A stretch of DNA of 64,000 nucleotides from Salinicola acroporae (GTDB lineage Bacteria > Pseudomonadota > Gammaproteobacteria > Pseudomonadales > Halomonadaceae). The position numbers were made by a program, and so were the translations under genes. The notes beneath the pieces are model-generated. The model did no database searches, was not told the origin of the DNA, and worked only from the letters and a program-made list of their open reading frames with translations. Position 1 is the stretch's first letter; every line of letters starts with the position of its first letter. The DNA lies in the NCBI RefSeq assembly GCF_003206615.1, contig NZ_PZJW01000005.1, positions 62,001 through 126,000 on the forward strand, given 5' to 3'. Of this stretch, positions 44,348-52,820 are shown piece after piece.

Positions 44348-45531
44348 GTGCTTCTTCTTGCCGCTTGTCCCGACCCGGCGTGGTCTGCTCGCTGGGCGAC
44401 GATCTGGACACGATCGGCCGCGCCCTGTTCTCGGGCCAGCGCGGCCTGACCACCAGCGATACCTACACCCCTGGCCGTCCGCTGGCGTTGGGACAGGTCG
44501 CCTGTGAACTCCCCGACGACAGCCACTGGCCCAAGGACCATCGCAGCCGCAACAACCGGCTGCTGGCGCTCGCCCTGGCTCGCCTGGGCGACGAACTGGA
44601 AGCCCTGTTATCCACGGTGCCGGGCGACCGGATCGGGGTGGTCGTCGGCAGCAGCACGTCGGGCATCGGTGAAACCGAATTGGCATTGGCGAAGAGCGGC
44701 CGAGAGGGGCCTCTGCCGGAGGATTTCGCCTATGCGCGTCAGGAGCTGGGAGCGCCGGCGCGCTTCCTCGCGGAGCGTCTGGGCATCACCGGCCCCTGCT
44801 ACACCCTGTCGACGGCCTGCAGCTCCAGCGCCAGAGCACTGGCCAGCGCCAGGCGCCTGCTCAAGAGTGGCCAGTGCGATGCGGTGATCGCCGGCGGTGC
44901 CGATAGCCTGTGTCGTCTCACGGTCAATGGATTCCTGAGCCTGGAAGCCGTCAGCGACAATCCCTGTCAGCCCTTCTCCCGGCATCGCGACGGGATCAAT
45001 CTCGGCGAAGCGGCGGCTCTTTTCGTGGTGACGCCCGAGAGCGGCGGCGTCCAGCTCGCCGGCGTTGGCGAGAGCGTCGACGCTCACCACATCTCCGCAC
45101 CTCGCCCGGATGGCAGTGGCGCAGCGGAAGCGATGCGCCAGGCACTGGCGATGGCCGGGCTCGACGCGTCCGAGATCGACTATCTCAACCTGCACGGCAC
45201 CGGCACGGCGCTCAACGACAGCATGGAGGCCGCGGCCGTGACGACGCTGTTTCCCTCCCCGCCGGCCTGCAGTTCGACCAAGGGGTTGACGGGACACACG
45301 CTTGGCGCCGCAGGGGCCCTGGAAGCCGCTTTCTGCTGGCTGGCACTCACCCAGGGACGGTTACCGGAACATCGTTTCGACGGCACCTACGATCCGGAGC
45401 TTCCTCCGCTCCCCCTGGTGACGACCGGTGTAGCACCAGAACACCGGCTGCGCCGGGCACTGAGCAACAGCTTCGCCTTCGGCGGCAACAATGCCAGCCT
45501 GCTACTGACGCTGGACCATCCAACCGAATGA
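44344..45531 (+). CDS. apeO: Beta-ketoacyl-ACP synthase (ApeO-type) of the aryl-polyene cluster
   Basis: A 395-aa ketosynthase that lengthens the polyene by condensation of malonyl units. The catalytic set is complete: Cys159 in LSTACSSSARALASAR, His284 in NLHGTGTALNDSME, Lys313 and His318 in STKGLTGHTLGAAG. SNSFAFGGNNASLLLTL is the terminal block. It would act as a dimer with the chain-length factor at the start of the cluster. A second ketosynthase (ApeR), present in enterobacterial APE clusters, is not found here. Start overlaps the DUF3261 stop. Confidence 0.92.
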   Translation: MSASSCRLSRPGVVCSLGDDLDTIGRALFSGQRGLTTSDTYTPGRPLALGQVACELPDDSHWPKDHRSRNNRLLALALARLGDELEALLSTVPGDRIGVVVGSSTSGIGETELALAKSGREGPLPEDFAYARQELGAPARFLAERLGITGPCYTLSTACSSSARALASARRLLKSGQCDAVIAGGADSLCRLTVNGFLSLEAVSDNPCQPFSRHRDGINLGEAAALFVVTPESGGVQLAGVGESVDAHHISAPRPDGSGAAEAMRQALAMAGLDASEIDYLNLHGTGTALNDSMEAAAVTTLFPSPPACSSTKGLTGHTLGAAGALEAAFCWLALTQGRLPEHRFDGTYDPELPPLPLVTTGVAPEHRLRRALSNSFAFGGNNASLLLTLDHPTE

Positions 45532-45566
45532 CGAGACGCGAAGACGGAGAGCGATTGCCATCTTGA
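45528..45566 (+). other. Twelve-codon coupling mini-ORF between ketosynthase and dehydratase genes
   Basis: The ketosynthase stop overlaps an ATG (45528) that opens a 12-residue frame. Its TGA (45564-45566) overlaps the TTG start codon (45563) of the dehydratase as TTGA. Thus the ribosome could pass from ketosynthase to mini-ORF to dehydratase by termination-reinitiation. Expression of the peptide is not shown. Confidence 0.4.
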
Positions 45567-46036
45567 ATCCATCCATTGCGGCTAGCCTGCCCTGCGCCGT
45601 CGAGCCCTTGATACCGCACGCCAGGCGCATGTGCCTGCTGACCCGGCTGATCGCCGCCAGCGACGATGGCGCCACCGCCGAGACGTGGACGCGGCACGAC
45701 GACCTGTTCGCCGAGACCGACGGCATCCCCGCCTGGGTCGGGGTCGAATGGCTGGCCCAGACCGTTGCCGCCTGGGCCGGCTTCCGGGCATTCGGTTCGA
45801 CCGAGGCCGCGGCACCCGGGCTGCTGCTCGGGGCCAAGCGTTACCGGGCCCGGGTCCCTGTCTTCGCCTTCGATCAGCGAATTCAGGTAACGATCACCGT
45901 CGACTTCGTCGCCGACAACGGCGTTACCCAGGTCAGCGGCGAATTGCGCCGGACCGAGACCGGCGAACTGCCGCTGGCTCACGGCAGCCTGACGCTCTAC
46001 CGGCCCGATTCGATGCCGACACTGGGCGACGCCTGA
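45563..46036 (+). CDS. Hotdog-fold 3-hydroxyacyl-ACP dehydratase (ApeP-like)
   Basis: A 157-aa hotdog dehydratase that removes water from the 3-hydroxyacyl carrier-bound intermediate to make the conjugated double bond. LIPHARRMCLLTRLI is the APE-type substrate segment with the catalytic His of PHAR, and WVGVEWLAQTVAAWAG has the conserved Glu. The start is a TTG at 45563, chosen because it follows GGAGAG and because no ATG lies in frame between the upstream stop and the conserved domain; the unusual start may lower expression. Ends 41 bp before the ketoreductase. Confidence 0.85.
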   Translation: MNPSIAASLPCAVEPLIPHARRMCLLTRLIAASDDGATAETWTRHDDLFAETDGIPAWVGVEWLAQTVAAWAGFRAFGSTEAAAPGLLLGAKRYRARVPVFAFDQRIQVTITVDFVADNGVTQVSGELRRTETGELPLAHGSLTLYRPDSMPTLGDA

Positions 46037-46077
46037 TCTCCCGACTCCCTCATTTGCCGCTTTGCTACCGAGGTTTC

Positions 46078-46815
46078 ATGGAACAACAACATCCCGAGAC
46101 GATTCTGGTCACCGGCGCCAATCGCGGCATCGGCAAGGCGATCGCCATGCGCCTGGCTCGCGACGGATTCGACCTGGTTCTGCACTGCCGCCGCCCAGGC
46201 GACGATATCGAGGGGGTCCGGGCCGGCATCGAAGCCGAGGGCCGCCGCGCCCGCGTGATCCATTTCGACGTGACCGCGCGGGAGACGGTCCAGGCCGTGC
46301 TGGAGGCGGACATCACCGAGCACGGCTGCTATTACGGCGTGATCTGCAACGCTGGCATCACCGCGGATCGGCCTTTCCCGGCACTGGCGGGCGAGGACTG
46401 GGACAGCGTGCTGCGGACCAACCTCGACGGTTTCTACAATGTCCTGCATCCGCTGGTCATGCCGATGATCCAGCGTCGCCAACCCGGTCGTATCGTGGCG
46501 CTCTCTTCAATGTCGGGATTGACGGGCAATCGAGGCCAGGTCAACTACAGCGCCGCCAAGGCGGGGATCATCGGCGCCAGCAAGGCGCTCGCCGTCGAGC
46601 TGGCCAAGCGCCGGATCACGGTCAATTGCGTTGCACCGGGCTGGATCGAGACCGAGATGACCGAAGCGCTACCGAAGGAGGAAGTTCGCAAGCTGATCCC
46701 CATGCAGCGCACCGGATCGGTCGAAGAGGTCGCCGGCACCGTCAGCTTCCTGTGCTCGCGGGATGCCGGCTACATTACCCGCCAGGTGATCCCGGTGAAT
46801 GGCGGCATGATCTAA
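46078..46815 (+). CDS. apeQ: 3-oxoacyl-ACP reductase (ApeQ/FabG-like)
   Basis: A 245-aa short-chain dehydrogenase reducing 3-ketoacyl groups on the carrier protein with NADPH. The cofactor loop is LVTGANRGIGKAIAMRLA, the NAG motif is CNAGITADRPF, the catalytic Ser is in SSMSGLTGNRGQ, and Tyr-x3-Lys is in NYSAAKAGIIG. The GITADRPF-LRTNLDGFYNV sequence is typical for the APE ketoreductase. A GAGG ribosome site precedes the ATG. Last gene of the recognisable cluster; 100 bp follow before an unrelated gene. No ApeR ketosynthase follows. Confidence 0.9.
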   Translation: MEQQHPETILVTGANRGIGKAIAMRLARDGFDLVLHCRRPGDDIEGVRAGIEAEGRRARVIHFDVTARETVQAVLEADITEHGCYYGVICNAGITADRPFPALAGEDWDSVLRTNLDGFYNVLHPLVMPMIQRRQPGRIVALSSMSGLTGNRGQVNYSAAKAGIIGASKALAVELAKRRITVNCVAPGWIETEMTEALPKEEVRKLIPMQRTGSVEEVAGTVSFLCSRDAGYITRQVIPVNGGMI

Positions 46816-46914
46816 GCGCGCCTGGACCACTACTTTAGCGCATGCTCAAGAAACAGCCGTCCAGTGCCGATAAAACGTCGTGGCGGCAATGACTCCCCCT
46901 GATTGGACATCGGC

Positions 46915-47520
46915 ATGAAATCCGGCATTTCCATCGCCCTGATCATCATCGTGCTACTGGCGCTGGCCGCTGGCGGCGTGCTGGCCAGCGAACTTCGCTG
47001 GCCACTGCCGGCCGAAGCGCTGGCGCCGCTGGGCATCTATCTGCTGACCCTGGTGCTGGCGGGTTGGCTCTGCGTGCAGTTGGTGGTTCTGGTCAGAGGA
47101 CTGACCCGCCAGCAGCAGGCGCTGATCGAAAGCCAGGACGCGGTCCGTCGCCAGTTGGAAGCGGCGGAGCTGTCGCAGTTGATGGGGCAGTTCGTGCAGC
47201 ACGCCGAAGCGCTGCTAGACAAGGAGAGCCTGGACCCCAACAAACGCAGCGTGATGCGCTGTCTGGCGATCGATGCGCTGCGCGGCAACAGTGGCCGCGG
47301 CGACGTCAATTACACCCGCCTGGCAAGGCTCTTCGAATGGCTCGATGCCGAGGCCGAACGACACCAGAAAGACACTCACCGGCTACAGCTGATGCTGCCC
47401 ACGCTGATGCAGTACGCCGAGATCGCCTGGCAACTGTGCCAGGTCGGCGAGAGCCAGGCGGACCGGCTGTCGCGCTTTCTCCAACACCAGCCGGCACCGC
47501 CATCCCGCGACGACGCCTGA
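46915..47520 (+). CDS. Hypothetical membrane protein with coiled-coil segment
   Basis: A 201-aa protein of no known family. Two N-terminal hydrophobic helices (ISIALIIIVLLALAAGGVLA and GIYLLTLVLAGWLCVQLVVLV) anchor it in the inner membrane. A charged helical part follows (RQQQALIESQDAVRRQLEAAELSQ) that can form a coiled coil, then an all-helical domain (RLARLFEWLDAEAERHQKDTHRL). The ATG at 46915 is used; a TTG four codons upstream is possible. It lies on the same strand as the pigment cluster, 100 bp after it, so an involvement in that locus is possible but not shown. Confidence 0.65.
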   Translation: MKSGISIALIIIVLLALAAGGVLASELRWPLPAEALAPLGIYLLTLVLAGWLCVQLVVLVRGLTRQQQALIESQDAVRRQLEAAELSQLMGQFVQHAEALLDKESLDPNKRSVMRCLAIDALRGNSGRGDVNYTRLARLFEWLDAEAERHQKDTHRLQLMLPTLMQYAEIAWQLCQVGESQADRLSRFLQHQPAPPSRDDA

Positions 47521-47528
47521 TCGACGCG

Positions 47529-47885
47529 CTACTTGATCGCGACCGTCAGGGTGATCTCCACCCGCAACGCCTGGGCCGGCATCGGTGCCGTGATGCAGGT
47601 ACGCGCTGGTGCATGCCCCTCGGGGACCCAGGCATCCCAGACCGCATTCATCGCCGCGAAGTCGTCCCCGTCAGCCAGATAGATGGTGGCGGACAGGAGA
47701 TGCTCCCGATCCGAACCGACCTCTTCCAGTAGAGCCTCGACTCGGGAGAGCATGCTCAACGTCTGGGCGGTGATATCTCCATCACGGGCTTCGGGGCCCG
47801 CCACCTGGCCGCAGAGATAGGCGACGCCGTTGTGGATCACCGCTCGGCTCATGCGGGTCTGCGGATCGTGGCGCTGGATGGTCAT
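47529..47885 (-). CDS. RidA/YjgF family protein
   Basis: A 118-aa RidA-family deaminase-like protein, which in characterised members hydrolyses reactive enamine/imine intermediates. [29 protein letters not shown] and the C-terminal [19 protein letters not shown] with the conserved Arg (PART) are visible. The ATG at 47885 has AGGAG seven bases before it, so the longer frame upstream is not used. The protein is soluble and small. It follows the UspA gene on the same strand, 80 bp away; a functional link is not evident. The precise subgroup (RidA or Rid2-7) was not determined. Confidence 0.88.
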   Translation of the reverse strand: MTIQRHDPQTRMSRAVIHNGVAYLCGQVAGPEARDGDITAQTLSMLSRVEALLEEVGSDREHLLSATIYLADGDDFAAMNAVWDAWVPEGHAPARTCITAPMPAQALRVEITLTVAIK

Positions 47886-47965
47886 GGAATCACTCCTGTC
47901 GGGCGGCGGGTAGCGCCGGTGGCGATGAATGAGCCACGGCGACGGTGATGCGCCGTGGCGGTCGG

Positions 47966-48826
47966 TCAGCGCAGTATAAGCGTTGCGGTCCGCGCGTGTC
48001 GCAGCATGGCGGTGGTGGTGCTGCCGACCAGCAGATGACGAATCCGCGAGTGACCGTAGGCACCCATGATCGTCAGGTCGACCCCTTGCCGATCCGCGTA
48101 GTCGGCGAGGACTTCGTCCACGTCCCCCGCCAGGATAGCGCCCTGGGCATCGACCTGCCCCTGCCGCAGCCGCTCCAGCGCCCACTCGAGCTGGGCTCGC
48201 TGGTCGTCGGTGCCGGCACCGATCATGACGACATGGCAGACCAAGCCATTGAGCAGCGGGCTGGCGGCGATCATCTCGACCCCCTTGCGGGTCGTCCGGC
48301 CGCCATCGAACGCCAGCAACAGCCTCGAGGGCGGCTGGAATTCGGGCGGGGTCACCAGAATCGGAGTGTGCAGCGTGCGCACGACCCGTTCGAGATTGCT
48401 GCCCAGGTGCTCGAGGGCTTCGTTGGCGGATTCGCCACGCTTGCCCAGCACGATCAGGCGTGTCTGGGACTCACGCTCGACCAGCGATTCGATCAGTTCG
48501 CCGTGTCGCAACGCGGTCGCAACCGTGGTCCCCGGCGCCAGGCGCTCGGCTTGGGCCCGTGCCGACTCGAGCAACTCGCGGCCATGCTGCTGGGCAATCT
48601 TGGCACGCTGCTCGTCGAGTTCGGTGAGCTGCTCGCGCAGATGCTCACGGCTACCGAGACCGATCTGCCCACTGGCATCGGTGACGCCAGGACTTGGCGC
48701 CCTGCTCAGCACGTGCATCAACTCGAGCGGCGCGCCGATACGCTGGGCGGCCCAGGCAGCCGCGGCACAGACCGCGAAAGCGTGGCGGGAGTCGTCGATG
48801 CAGGCTAGAACCTGACGTTCACTCAT
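47966..48826 (-). CDS. Tandem-domain universal stress protein
   Basis: A 286-aa protein with two UspA domains. The first spans about residues 1-150 ([34 protein letters not shown]), the second about 160-286 ([24 protein letters not shown]). Both show the Gx2Gx9G(S/T) ATP-binding motif, best in the second. Such E-type proteins are often encoded beside SulP transporters. It is downstream of the sulP gene on the same strand, separated by an 8-copy heptanucleotide repeat. The stress or ligand sensed is unknown. Confidence 0.9.
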   Translation of the reverse strand: MSERQVLACIDDSRHAFAVCAAAAWAAQRIGAPLELMHVLSRAPSPGVTDASGQIGLGSREHLREQLTELDEQRAKIAQQHGRELLESARAQAERLAPGTTVATALRHGELIESLVERESQTRLIVLGKRGESANEALEHLGSNLERVVRTLHTPILVTPPEFQPPSRLLLAFDGGRTTRKGVEMIAASPLLNGLVCHVVMIGAGTDDQRAQLEWALERLRQGQVDAQGAILAGDVDEVLADYADRQGVDLTIMGAYGHSRIRHLLVGSTTTAMLRHARTATLILR

Positions 48827-48896
48827 GGCGTTCTCCTCTGCACTATCGTCTGCTGGACAGGCATCGCACGATTCGAGATCGATTGACGTCCGTATT

Positions 48897-48952
48897 CGTG
48901 GCTCGTGGCTCGTGGCTCGTGGCTCGTGGCTCGTGGCTCGTGGCTCGTGGCT
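48897..48952. repeat. Heptanucleotide tandem repeat, CGTGGCT x8
   Basis: Eight perfect head-to-tail copies of CGTGGCT, ending six bases before the sulP stop codon and lying about 70 bp upstream of the UspA start on the leftward transcript. Seven-base units give a frame shift or spacing change on gain or loss of a copy. The repeat is outside both coding regions. Confidence 0.95.
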
Positions 48953-48957
48953 AAAGT

Positions 48958-50445
48958 CTAGTGACCCATCAGCTTTTCCACCGCATCCGGCTTGTCGTGT
49001 ACTCCGAAGCGATCGACCAGGGTGGCGCTGGCCTGGTTCATGCCCACCACTTCGACCTCGGCGCCCTCGCGACGGAACTTGATCACCACGTTGTCCAGGG
49101 CCTCGACCGCCGTGATATCCCAGAAGTGGGCGCGGGAGACATCGATCGTCACGCGCTCGACCGCCTCCTTGAAATCGAATCCGGCATTGAAGCGGGTCGA
49201 GGAAGCGAAGAACACCTGGCCGACGACATCATAGTTGCGTGTCTTGCCGTCGTCGTCCATGCGACTCCCGATGTAGAGGATCTGCCCCACCTTGTTGGCG
49301 AAGAACAGTGACGCCAGCAGCACGCCGACCAGGACGCCGATCGCCAGGTTGTGGGTCGTGACCACCACGGCCACGGTGGCCAGCATGACGATGTTGGTCG
49401 ACATCGGATGACGGCGCAGATTGACCACCGACTCCCAACTGAACGTGCCGATCGAGACCATGATCATTACCGCCACCAGGGCCGCCATGGGGATCTGCGA
49501 GACCCAGTCGCCGAGGAAGACCACCAGGATCAACAGGAAAGCGCCGGCGATCAGCGTCGACAGCCGCGTGCGCCCGCCGGACTTCACGTTGATCACCGAC
49601 TGGCCAATCATCGCGCAGCCGGCCATGCCGCCGAGCAGGCCGGAGAAGATGTTGGCGACGCCCTGGCCCTTGCACTCCCGATTCTTGTCACTGGAGGTAT
49701 CGGTCAGTTCGTCGACGATCGTCGCGGTCATCATCGACTCCAGCAGGCCGACCACGGCAATGCCCAGCGAATACGGCAGGATGATCATCAGGGTGTCGAG
49801 ATTGAGCGGCACATCGGGCCACAGGAAGACCGGGAGGGAGTCGGGCAGCTCGCCCATGTCGCCCACGGTACGGATGTCCATGCCGCTGACCATGTAGACG
49901 ATCGTCAGCACCACGATGCAGACCAGCGGCGACGGTAGCATTCTGCCGATGACCGGCAGGTAGGGAAACAGATAGATAATGCCGAGCCCGGCGGCGGTCA
50001 TGGCATACACGTGCCAGGTCACGTCGGTCAGTTCCGGCAACTGTGCCATGAAGATCAGGATGGCCAGCGCGTTGACGAACCCCGTCACCACCGAACGCGA
50101 CACGAAGCGCATCAACTCGCCCAGGCGCAGGTAGCCGAACACGATCTGGATCACCCCGGTCAGCAGCGTCGCCGCCAGCAGGTATTCGAGGCCGTGATCG
50201 CGAACCAGGGTCACCATCAGCAGCGCGGTGGCACCGGTGGCGGCGGAGATCATCCCCGGCCGGCCGCCGGTGAAGGCGATCACCACGGCGATCGAGAACG
50301 AGGCGTAGAGGCCGATCTTGGGATCGACGCCAGCGATGATCGAGAACGCGATCGCCTCCGGTATCAACGCCATGGCGACCACGGTGCCGGCGAGCACGTC
50401 GGCACGGACGTTGGATAGCCAGTGTTTTCTGATCAGCTCAAGCAT
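48958..50445 (-). CDS. SulP family anion permease with STAS domain
   Basis: A 495-aa inner-membrane anion transporter of the SLC26/SulP family. The ATG at 50445 begins [21 protein letters not shown], the conserved SulP start; a longer frame upstream is unsupported. About 14 membrane segments follow ([61 protein letters not shown]). A C-terminal STAS domain (about 385-490: [26 protein letters not shown]) ends it. Substrates in the family include sulfate, bicarbonate and chloride; this one cannot be assigned. The gene is followed by a UspA gene, a frequent pairing. Confidence 0.9.
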   Translation of the reverse strand: MLELIRKHWLSNVRADVLAGTVVAMALIPEAIAFSIIAGVDPKIGLYASFSIAVVIAFTGGRPGMISAATGATALLMVTLVRDHGLEYLLAATLLTGVIQIVFGYLRLGELMRFVSRSVVTGFVNALAILIFMAQLPELTDVTWHVYAMTAAGLGIIYLFPYLPVIGRMLPSPLVCIVVLTIVYMVSGMDIRTVGDMGELPDSLPVFLWPDVPLNLDTLMIILPYSLGIAVVGLLESMMTATIVDELTDTSSDKNRECKGQGVANIFSGLLGGMAGCAMIGQSVINVKSGGRTRLSTLIAGAFLLILVVFLGDWVSQIPMAALVAVMIMVSIGTFSWESVVNLRRHPMSTNIVMLATVAVVVTTHNLAIGVLVGVLLASLFFANKVGQILYIGSRMDDDGKTRNYDVVGQVFFASSTRFNAGFDFKEAVERVTIDVSRAHFWDITAVEALDNVVIKFRREGAEVEVVGMNQASATLVDRFGVHDKPDAVEKLMGH

Positions 50446-50877
50446 GGGCAGTTCTCTGTCATGAGCCACGCCGGGCGGCCAGGGACCTCGCCTGTGCGTC
50501 TCGACAAGACGAAACTTCAGTGGTCGACATCCATCGTCGGGGACATCGGACACAGGGCGTTGTCGGCCGACCGCCACGCATTCGCGGCGAATCTTTGAAT
50601 GGGATAGGAGCAACGAAACGATGCCATCCGCCGACCGTGAGGGTCGGGACAGCCAGACGGGTGCCTGAGGCACGCCGGGACGGGGGCGTTACGCTAGGGT
50701 GGCGTCATACCGGCGATGGTGTTGGCAAAAGGGGCTTGCATGGAGTCGGACCCTGTCGAGCGCGGCAGACGCGTCGTTGAATGATCGATTGTCTCGAGGC
50801 GCAGGAGTCTACCACTGGCGTCGAAAAGTTCCCAGCCGCGATCACCCGAGGGGGGCGCCACTGTCGGTTTCGAGCCC
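50446..50877. other. Intergenic region between sulP and mntR
   Basis: About 430 bp without a credible gene. Both flanking genes run leftward, so it holds the mntR 3' end and the sulP promoter. A short hairpin CCGACC/GGTCGG (50631-50647) is present. A leftward open frame partly covering 50694-50860 has protein-like text but no start or family, and could be a remnant. No tRNA, repeat or clear operator was seen. Confidence 0.45.
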
Positions 50878-51300
50878 TCAGCGGTTGTGCGCTTCCAGAA
50901 ACCGCTGCATTGCCTCGACGGTGGCATCGCTGCAGTGGTGCTCGATCCCCTCGGAATCGGCCTCGGCCACGTGGGGAGGCACCCCGAGTGCCAGCAGGGT
51001 CGACAAGACCAGTTGATGGCGGGCCTCGACCTTCTCGGCCAGTTCACTCCCCTTCGCGGTGAGGAAGACGCCACGATAAGGGCGCGCCTCGGCGAGCCCG
51101 TCACGCTTGAGCCTGGCGATCACCTTGGAAACGGCAGCGGCACTGACCCCGAAACGCTCGGCCAGGTCGCTGGCCCGGGCCTCGCCGTGATCGCGATGAA
51201 GCTGGGCGATCTCCTCCACGTAGTCTTCCACCAGCTCCTGCTGATGGTCGAGGCGCGTGCGCTCGAAACGGGCATAACGTGGACGTGGCGTTGCTGGCAT
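50878..51300 (-). CDS. mntR: Manganese-responsive transcriptional regulator MntR (DtxR family)
   Basis: A 140-aa DtxR/MntR-type repressor. The helix-turn-helix is ARASDLAERFGVSAAAVSKVIARL, and the metal-site segments are DHQQELVEDYVEEIAQLHRDHG at the N-terminus and EADSEGIEHHCSD in the dimerisation part. FLTAKGSELAEKVEARHQL is typical of MntR. The ATG at 51300 is used, giving the usual length for the short type without an SH3 domain. It lies 74 bp downstream of mntH on the same strand, so mntH-mntR is probably one unit. Manganese-bound MntR should repress mntH. Confidence 0.92.
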   Translation of the reverse strand: MPATPRPRYARFERTRLDHQQELVEDYVEEIAQLHRDHGEARASDLAERFGVSAAAVSKVIARLKRDGLAEARPYRGVFLTAKGSELAEKVEARHQLVLSTLLALGVPPHVAEADSEGIEHHCSDATVEAMQRFLEAHNR

Positions 51301-51374
51301 GATGTTCTCATCGACGGGCTGAAGTGATGGGCGGCGAGAGTCTGTCGGGCGCTTGTGCGCGCATCCCTGAGAGC

Positions 51375-52652
51375 CTACAGCAACTCGAAGGCCAACACAT
51401 AACCATTCAGCAAGATGATGATCGCGGCGATCACGCATCCCAGCGCGGTCACCCAGCCACGACTGGTCAGATTCCCCATCACCCGGTGCTGTGCGGTGAA
51501 GTGGATCAGGGGAACCAACGCGAAGGGTATCCCGAAACTCAGCACGACCTGGCTGGCGACGAGCACCTGCTGCTCCGGGAATCCCAGCATGATCACCGCG
51601 ATCGCCGGCAGCATGGTCAACAGACGCCGCAGCCACATCGGGATGGTGAAGCCGACGAACCCCTGCATCACCACCTGCCCTGCCATGGTGCCGACGATCG
51701 ACGAGGAGAGCCCCGCCATCAGCAAGGTGAAACCGAACAGGGTGCTGGCCAGATCCCGGTTCATCAGCGGCGCCAGCAATTGGTAGCTCTGCTCGATCGA
51801 CGCGATGCTGGTCCGGCCGTTATCGAAGAAGACCGCCGCCGCCAGTGCCAGCATCGACAGGTTGATGATCCCGGCGACCCCCATGCCGATGATCACGTCC
51901 CAGCGGTAGTAGCGCATCGCGCGGCGGCGCTGTTCGTCGCTGTAGGTCACCACCCGGCGCTGGGAAAGCGACGAGTGCAGATAGATGACATGGGGCATCA
52001 CGGTCGCGCCGAGAATGCCTGCGGCCAGGAACACCGCGTAGCCGTCCGGGAACTGTGGCAACAGCAGGCCCTGCAGCGCCGGCGCGGCGTCGGGCCGCCC
52101 CATGACGATCTGGATCACGAACCCTGCCGCCACCGCCATCAGCATGCTGCCGATGATGATCTCGAGCAGGCGGAAACCGAATCGCTGCATGTAGAGCGCC
52201 GCATAGGTGATCGCCCCGGTGAGCAGCGCCCCCTCGAGCATCGACATGCCGAACAGTAGATTGAAGGCCAATGCGGCACCGAGGAATTCCGCCAGGTCGG
52301 TGGCGATCGCCACCAGCTCGGCCTGGACCCAGTAGAACCAGACCAGCGGCCGCGGGTAGCGCTCGCGAATCATCTCCGCCAGATTCTTGCCCGTCGCCAG
52401 GCCGAGGCGAACCGACAGCGTCTGGATCAGCATCGCCATCAGGTTGGCCCACAGCACGACCCACAGCAGGACGTAGCCGTAGCGGGAACCGGCTTCGATG
52501 TTGGTGGCGAAGTTGCCCGGATCGATGTAGGCCACCGCCGCGATCATGGCGGGGCCGAAGAACGGCAGAAAGCGCGACAGCGCCGATCGACGGCGGCCGC
52601 CAACTTGCGCTGCCTCGCTCCCGTGGCGGGACTCGATAACGCTGTCGGACAC
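51375..52652 (-). CDS. mntH: Nramp-family Mn(II)/Fe(II):proton symporter MntH
   Basis: A 425-aa Nramp transporter that takes up manganese with protons. The metal-binding motif in helix 1 is YIDPGNFATN (Asp44-Pro-Gly-Asn47), and that in helix 6 is VMPHVIYLHSSL (Met219-Pro-His221). About 11 helices are predicted. The N-terminal 25 residues are polar. It is upstream of mntR on the same strand and begins close to an inverted repeat at 52711-52728. The assignment is strong; use of other divalent metals is possible as in other family members. Confidence 0.95.
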   Translation of the reverse strand: MSDSVIESRHGSEAAQVGGRRRSALSRFLPFFGPAMIAAVAYIDPGNFATNIEAGSRYGYVLLWVVLWANLMAMLIQTLSVRLGLATGKNLAEMIRERYPRPLVWFYWVQAELVAIATDLAEFLGAALAFNLLFGMSMLEGALLTGAITYAALYMQRFGFRLLEIIIGSMLMAVAAGFVIQIVMGRPDAAPALQGLLLPQFPDGYAVFLAAGILGATVMPHVIYLHSSLSQRRVVTYSDEQRRRAMRYYRWDVIIGMGVAGIINLSMLALAAAVFFDNGRTSIASIEQSYQLLAPLMNRDLASTLFGFTLLMAGLSSSIVGTMAGQVVMQGFVGFTIPMWLRRLLTMLPAIAVIMLGFPEQQVLVASQVVLSFGIPFALVPLIHFTAQHRVMGNLTSRGWVTALGCVIAAIIILLNGYVLAFELL

Positions 52653-52710
52653 GATGGAACCCTGGAATTCGTCAACGAACCGGCGCGATTATGCCCCGGT
52701 TATCAATTTA

Positions 52711-52728
52711 AACCTTGGTTGACAAGAT
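52711..52728. promoter_or_regulatory. Inverted repeat upstream of mntH, candidate MntR operator
   Basis: AACCTTGGTTGACAAGAT contains CTTG-N5-CAAG (52714-52726), in an AT-rich segment 60-75 bp before the mntH start. TTGTCA in the mntH direction could be a -35 element and would be overlapped by the repeat. No other MntR site in the genome can be compared here, so the role is inferred from position. Confidence 0.4.
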
Positions 52729-52820
52729 ATACCCGAGTTACCGCTGTCGCAATGGTAAGTAGCCATGAGTTATTTCAATCGCGCCGATTGAGGGGACCGA
52801 ATCTCGATGCCCAAGCACGG

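Noticed and set aside
50694-50860. Protein-like text (GWELFDASGRLLRLETIDHS) in a leftward frame between sulP and mntR
   Set aside because: The frame runs on into mntR in another register with no start or ribosome site of its own; at most a gene remnant, not enough to annotate.
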